Positions 60,093 through 64,000 of a stretch of 64,000 nt of DNA are shown piece by piece (positions within the stretch are counted from its first letter, which is position 1; each line of letters starts with the position of its first letter). The notes beneath the pieces are model-generated. The model had not been told where the DNA came from and ran no database searches. It saw only the letters and a program-made list of their open reading frames with translations. The translations under genes and the position numbers were made by a program. This stretch comes from Pseudoflavonifractor sp902362925 (lineage in GTDB: Bacteria > Bacillota > Clostridia > Oscillospirales > Oscillospiraceae), in the NCBI GenBank assembly GCA_902362925.1, contig CABIYL010000007.1; one strand, written 5' to 3'.

Positions 60093-61469
60093 GTGTCTGA
60101 TTTGAATATTCACGATTATTTCGTCCCCGGCTGCCACGCTCACCTGGTGGGCATCGGCGGCGTCTCCATGGCTCCCCTGGCCGAGGTGCTCCACGGCATG
60201 GGTATGGTCATCACCGGTTCCGACATGCACGAGAGCGCCACGGTGGAGCATCTCCGCTCCCTGGGCATGGACATCGCCATCGGCCACCGGGCGGAAAACC
60301 TGAAGGGCGCCAAGCTGGTCATCCGCACTGCCGCCGCCCACGACGACAACCCCGAAATCTCCGGCGCCCACGCCCGGGGCATCCCCGTCTTTGAGCGTGC
60401 TCAGGCCTGGGGCGCCATCATGCGGGGCTACAAGAACGCCCTGTGCATCTCGGGTACCCACGGCAAGACCACCACCACCTCCATGTGCACCCACATCGCC
60501 ATGGCCGCCCAGGCCGACCCCACGGTGATGATTGGCGGCACCCTGCCCCTGCTGGGCGCCGGCCACCGGGTGGGCCGGGGCGACACCATCATCCTGGAGA
60601 GCTGCGAGTACTGCAACTCCTTCCTCTCCTTCTTCCCCACCGTGGCGGTGATTCTGGACATTGAGGCCGACCACCTGGACTTCTTCAAGGACCTGGAGGA
60701 CGTGGAGAAGTCCTTCCGCACCTTTGCCGACCTGGTGCCTGAGGACGGTGTCATCGTGGCCAACCGGGACGACGAGAACACCATGCACACCCTGGAGGGT
60801 GAGACCCGTCCCATGGTCACCTTCGGTCTGGAGGAGGGCGACGTCCACGCCGCCAACCTGACCTGGAGCCGGGGTTTGCCCACCTTTGACGTCATCTGGA
60901 AGGGTCAGCCCTTCGCCCACGTGTCCCTCCGGGTGCCCGGGGAGCACAACGTGAAGAACGCCCTGGCCGCCGCCGCGTCGGCCATTGTGCTGGGCATGCC
61001 CGCCAAGGCCGTGGAGGAGGGTCTGTCCGCCTTCCGGGGCGCCGCACGCCGCTTTGAGCACAAGGGCAGCTACCACGGCGCCGAAATCTATGACGACTAC
61101 GCCCACCACCCCGGTGAGCTGAAGGCTCTGCTCTCCGCCGTCAGCGGCCTGGGCTATGACCGGATTATCTGCGCCTTCCAGCCCCACACCTACTCCCGCA
61201 CCAAGGCCCTGTTTGACGACTTCGTCCAGGTTCTCCGGGAGCCTGACGTGACCCTGCTGGCCGAGATTTTCGCCGCCCGTGAGGACAACACCATCGGCAT
61301 CTCCTCTCGGGACCTGGCTGCCCAGATTCCCGGCTCCCGGTACTTCGCCACCCTGCCCGAGCTGACCGACGCTCTGGCGGAGCTGGCCCGGCCCGGTGAC
61401 CTGATTCTCACCGTGGGTGCCGGCGACATCTACACCGCTGGTGAGGCCCTGGTCCAGCGTCAGGACTGA
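60093..61469 (+). CDS. murC: UDP-N-acetylmuramate--L-alanine ligase
   Basis: A 458-residue peptidoglycan precursor ligase that adds L-alanine to UDP-MurNAc. N-terminal GIGGVSM, ATP loop GTHGKTTT, and C-terminal GAARRFEHKG and DYAHHPGE are all intact. The start is GTG 60093 behind GGGAG; the frame is open 33 codons further but AT-rich there. Monocistronic, ending at a terminator. Confidence 0.97.
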   Translation: MSDLNIHDYFVPGCHAHLVGIGGVSMAPLAEVLHGMGMVITGSDMHESATVEHLRSLGMDIAIGHRAENLKGAKLVIRTAAAHDDNPEISGAHARGIPVFERAQAWGAIMRGYKNALCISGTHGKTTTTSMCTHIAMAAQADPTVMIGGTLPLLGAGHRVGRGDTIILESCEYCNSFLSFFPTVAVILDIEADHLDFFKDLEDVEKSFRTFADLVPEDGVIVANRDDENTMHTLEGETRPMVTFGLEEGDVHAANLTWSRGLPTFDVIWKGQPFAHVSLRVPGEHNVKNALAAAASAIVLGMPAKAVEEGLSAFRGAARRFEHKGSYHGAEIYDDYAHHPGELKALLSAVSGLGYDRIICAFQPHTYSRTKALFDDFVQVLREPDVTLLAEIFAAREDNTIGISSRDLAAQIPGSRYFATLPELTDALAELARPGDLILTVGAGDIYTAGEALVQRQD

Positions 61470-61483
61470 CCTCGAGACAACAA

Positions 61484-61524
61484 AACACGCCTCTGTCCAT
61501 GAAGGACAGGGGCGTGTTCTTTTT
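61484..61524. terminator. Bidirectional terminator between murC and LysR gene
   Basis: Stem AACACGCC-T-CTGTCC with GGACAG-G-GGCGTGTT, then CTTTTTC rightward and TTGTTG leftward. Confidence 0.85.
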
Positions 61525-61530
61525 CAGCAC

Positions 61531-62457
61531 TTATGCGTGGAGCTGGCCTTCGCCGTCCTGCTCCACCAGCGCGGCGGCGTACTGGCGGGCTTGCCGGATC
61601 ATCTCCTTCTCCACGTGGCTGAGATGCCGGTTTTTGTCGTAGACAATCTGCACCCAGGAGCGGAGGGGCTCATCCACCCAGTTGAGCCGCACCAGCCCGG
61701 AGACCCCCGGGATATGGGGCAGGGTGGAATGTGGGATAAGGGCAATCCGGTCGCTCTGGGTGACGCTGTTGATCACCGCCGAGACGCTGCCCAGAAACAG
61801 CTCGGAGGCGGGGGCAATGCCCCGCTGCCGCATCCGGTCCCGGAAGGCCATGGTGAAGCAGCAGTCGTCATAGGTAAAGGCGAATTTCTGGTCCTGCAGG
61901 TCCTGGTAGCAGACCTGTTCCCGCTCGGCCAGAGGGTTCCCCGGCGTGGTCACCAGCCAGACCGGCTCGTTGTACAGGGACACCCGCTCAAACACGTCGT
62001 CCTCCAGCTGCTCCATCTCGTAGATGTAGCCCATGTCCACCTCACGGCCCCGGAGCCATGCGGGCACCCGGGCACAGCAGATCATCTGCACGTTGACGGA
62101 CACCTTGGGGTACTGGTTGGAGAAATCCAGCAGGAAGGGGGACAGGCTGAAGCCCACGATAGGCTCTCCCCCGGCGATACGCACGCCGCCGGTGAGGCAG
62201 GCCGGGTCGGCCACCTTCTCCATGGCCTCCCAGTAGGTCTCCATCATCTTCTGGGCGTAGGCGTAGAACCGCTCGCCCTCCCGGGTGAGGCGGATACGGT
62301 TCTCCCGGTGCTCCACCAGCTTGGTGCCCAGCTCCTCCTCCAGGCTGCGGATGTGCTTGGCCAGGGTGGAGGGCGCATAGTTGAGCCGGTCGGCCGCCTT
62401 GATGTAGTTGCTTGTCTCCGCCAGGGTGATAAAGGTCAGGATTTGTTTTGTATCCAT
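61531..62457 (-). CDS. LysR family transcriptional regulator
   Basis: A 308-residue regulator with the N-terminal winged helix (FITLAETSNYIKAADRL, then PSTLAKHIRSLEEELG) and the two-lobed effector domain. It lies immediately downstream of the flavoprotein gene on the same strand, with a terminator between, and is the likely regulator of that gene. Confidence 0.93.
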   Translation of the reverse strand: MDTKQILTFITLAETSNYIKAADRLNYAPSTLAKHIRSLEEELGTKLVEHRENRIRLTREGERFYAYAQKMMETYWEAMEKVADPACLTGGVRIAGGEPIVGFSLSPFLLDFSNQYPKVSVNVQMICCARVPAWLRGREVDMGYIYEMEQLEDDVFERVSLYNEPVWLVTTPGNPLAEREQVCYQDLQDQKFAFTYDDCCFTMAFRDRMRQRGIAPASELFLGSVSAVINSVTQSDRIALIPHSTLPHIPGVSGLVRLNWVDEPLRSWVQIVYDKNRHLSHVEKEMIRQARQYAAALVEQDGEGQLHA

Positions 62458-62547
62458 GGGGTTTCCCTCACGCTTCTCCCGTATTCGCCCGGTTTCATTT
62501 TCATTATATCAGACACCCGGGCGCTGAGGCAAGCCGCAGTATAAAAA

Positions 62548-62583
62548 ACCGCAGGGAACGCGGTCTGACGCGCCCCCTGCGGT
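62548..62583 (-). terminator. Terminator of the flavoprotein gene
   Basis: Stem ACCGCAGGG with CCCTGCGGT; leftward it is followed by TTTTTTATAC, 14 bp past the stop. Confidence 0.8.
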
Positions 62584-62596
62584 GTGGGAACTGCGA

Positions 62597-64000
62597 TTAC
62601 TTGCTGATGGTCTCGCCGGCCAGCTTGCCGAAGACCACGGTGTCCACCACGGCGTTGCCGCCCAGGCGGTTGCCGCCATGGATGCCGCCGGTGACCTCAC
62701 CGGCCGCCACCAGACCGGGGATGATGCTGCCATCCTCGGCCAGGACGTGGCCCTCGGTGTCGATGGTCACGCCGCCCATGGTGTGGTGCACGCAGGCGGT
62801 GCGGGCAGTGGCCACCCAGGGGCCGTTCTCCAGCTTGCAGTTGAACAGGGTGCGGCCGAACTCCTCGTCAACACCGGCGTCCACGTCGGCGTTGAAGGTG
62901 TCCACGGTGGCCTGGAGAGTGGCGGGGTCCATGCCCAGCTTGGTGGCCAGCTCCTCCAGGGTCTCGCCCACCACGATGTAGCCGTTCTCCTCCAGGTAGT
63001 CGAAGGAGAAGCCGTCGCCGGAGACGGCCTTGTCCAGCTCCACGAAGTCGCCGTCGCCGGACTCCAGGATGTAGTACATGCTGTCGGTCTGGTTCAGCAC
63101 GGCCAGGCAGATCTCGTCGCGGCGGCCGTCCTCACGGACAAAGCGCTTGCCCTCGGCGTTGATGAAGATGACCTGGTCGGTGCCGCTCAGGCAGCGGGGA
63201 GGATACTTGGTCATGGTGCCGTCCTTGGTGGTGCCCAGGTAGAGCAGCTGGACCTGCTCCATGTCGGTGAGGGAGGCGCCCACCTCAACGGCCATGGTGA
63301 TGCCGTCGCCCTGAGAGCAGCTGAAGCGGTTGGTGGTCATGACCTTGGACAGGTCGTCCCACTTGCCGGAGGTGTTGTACTGCTGGACCATCTCGCCGTT
63401 GGCGGAGAAGCCGCCGGTAGCCAGCACCACGCCCTTGGCGGCGTCGATGGTGCACTCGTTGCCGTACTTGTCCTCGGCCTTCACGCCCACGATGGCGCCG
63501 CTCTCATCCTGGATGAGGCTCTTGCCGCTGACGGAGGTCAGGATGGTCACGTTGTCCAGGTTGTCAATCTCCTTGATGTAGGTGGAGATCATGCCGGTGC
63601 CCATGTTCATGACAGAGGAGTGGGTGCGCTGCCACAGGGAGCCGGCGCCCTGACCGATGACGTCGGTGTACTCCATGCCCAGGCTGCGGATCCAGTCGTA
63701 GCCGGCCTCGGCGTTGTAGGTCAGGACCTTCACCAGGTCCAGATTGCCCACCTTGTCGCCGTTGATCCAGGTCTGGAGGGCGAACCACTCGGCGCTGTCG
63801 AACAGGTCGGTGCGGCCGGAGGCCTTGTACTCATCCCACTGGGCCTTGACCTCGGCCTGCAGGGCGGCGTGCTCGTCGCTGACAGGTTCCTCGGCCAGAG
63901 CGGCCTCAATGGTGGACTTGACGGAGTCGCTCATCTCCACCTTGCTCTGGAGCTCGGGGTCGGGGTTGTTGTAGATACCGCCGCAGACCAGGGTGTCACC
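62597..64000 (-). CDS. Fumarate-reductase-type FAD flavoprotein, 5' end beyond window
   Basis: At least 467 residues in frame to the edge of the window. It has the later part of the flavocytochrome-c family: VVLATGGFSANGEM, the substrate-domain ILESGDGDFVEL, HHTMGGVTIDTEG and the C-terminal AAGEVTGGIHGGNRLGGNA of the FAD domain. The FAD motif itself, a possible signal sequence and any FMN_bind domain would lie outside. It is a distant paralog of the lipoprotein flavoenzyme at 33 kb but is paired with a LysR gene, so it probably serves a different acceptor. Confidence 0.9.
   Translation of the reverse strand, partial: GDTLVCGGIYNNPDPELQSKVEMSDSVKSTIEAALAEEPVSDEHAALQAEVKAQWDEYKASGRTDLFDSAEWFALQTWINGDKVGNLDLVKVLTYNAEAGYDWIRSLGMEYTDVIGQGAGSLWQRTHSSVMNMGTGMISTYIKEIDNLDNVTILTSVSGKSLIQDESGAIVGVKAEDKYGNECTIDAAKGVVLATGGFSANGEMVQQYNTSGKWDDLSKVMTTNRFSCSQGDGITMAVEVGASLTDMEQVQLLYLGTTKDGTMTKYPPRCLSGTDQVIFINAEGKRFVREDGRRDEICLAVLNQTDSMYYILESGDGDFVELDKAVSGDGFSFDYLEENGYIVVGETLEELATKLGMDPATLQATVDTFNADVDAGVDEEFGRTLFNCKLENGPWVATARTACVHHTMGGVTIDTEGHVLAEDGSIIPGLVAAGEVTGGIHGGNRLGGNAVVDTVVFGKLAGETISK

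Overview
The window looks like a chromosomal stretch from a GC-rich, spore-forming Clostridia bacterium, probably a gut Oscillospiraceae-type organism (Flavonifractor, Lawsonibacter or Intestinimonas relatives). The evidence is the yqfC/yqfD sporulation genes, the Firmicutes order phoH-ybeY-era-yqzL-recO, AddAB instead of RecBCD, abundant corrinoid and flavin enzymes, and a plant-glycan (rhamnoside) operon. Two runs of N (4641-4807 and 44217-44534) show that it is a scaffolded draft, probably metagenomic, assembly.

Accessory part, 1-22.5 kb. A minus-strand cassette of two uroporphyrinogen-decarboxylase-like methyltransferases and a corrinoid protein (120-3282) diverges from an AraC regulator. 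A second AraC gene, cut by a gap, diverges from a rhamnoside operon (6045-14362): GPH symporter (frameshifted), GH78 rhamnosidase, GH3 glycosidase, esterase and rhamnulose-1-phosphate aldolase. Then come an Old Yellow Enzyme/Fe-S flavoprotein with a TIGR04076 protein, divergent from a TetR gene across a 40-bp palindrome; tRNA-Leu(GAG); an arsR-trxB-trxA redox operon whose TrxB-like protein lacks a normal NADPH site; an acetyltransferase; a glycosyltransferase; and a DMT exporter.

Housekeeping part, 22.6-31 kb: dgt-dnaG-rpoD, then yigZ, a GNAT acetyltransferase, an ATPase, hflX, a flavin reductase-like protein and rpmE.

31.3-48.6 kb. A histidine kinase and an OmpR-type response regulator bracket a surface lipoprotein flavoenzyme with two FMN-binding domains. 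addB-addA follow, then a protein that resembles a radical-SAM enzyme without its iron-sulfur loop (interrupted by the second gap), a TetR gene, a PEPCK-like DUF4914 protein, and xpt behind tandem promoters and a structured leader.

48.6-64 kb. hisC-DUF951, an S1-domain protein, folT under a tetrahydrofolate riboswitch, then the conserved block recO-yqzL-era-ybeY-phoH-yqfD-yqfC with unfamiliar genes where other Firmicutes carry pgpH, dgkA and cdd. One of these has an in-frame TGA at codon 6. Then cca, murC, a LysR gene and a second fumarate-reductase-type flavoprotein that runs off the right edge.

Most promising for follow-up: the methyltransferase-thioredoxin fusion, the cluster-less radical-SAM relative, the kinase-reductase-regulator unit, the folT leader in which the terminator hairpin carries the ribosome binding site, and the TrxB-like protein without an NADPH motif. 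Gene calls rest on reading translations by eye; no database search was run.
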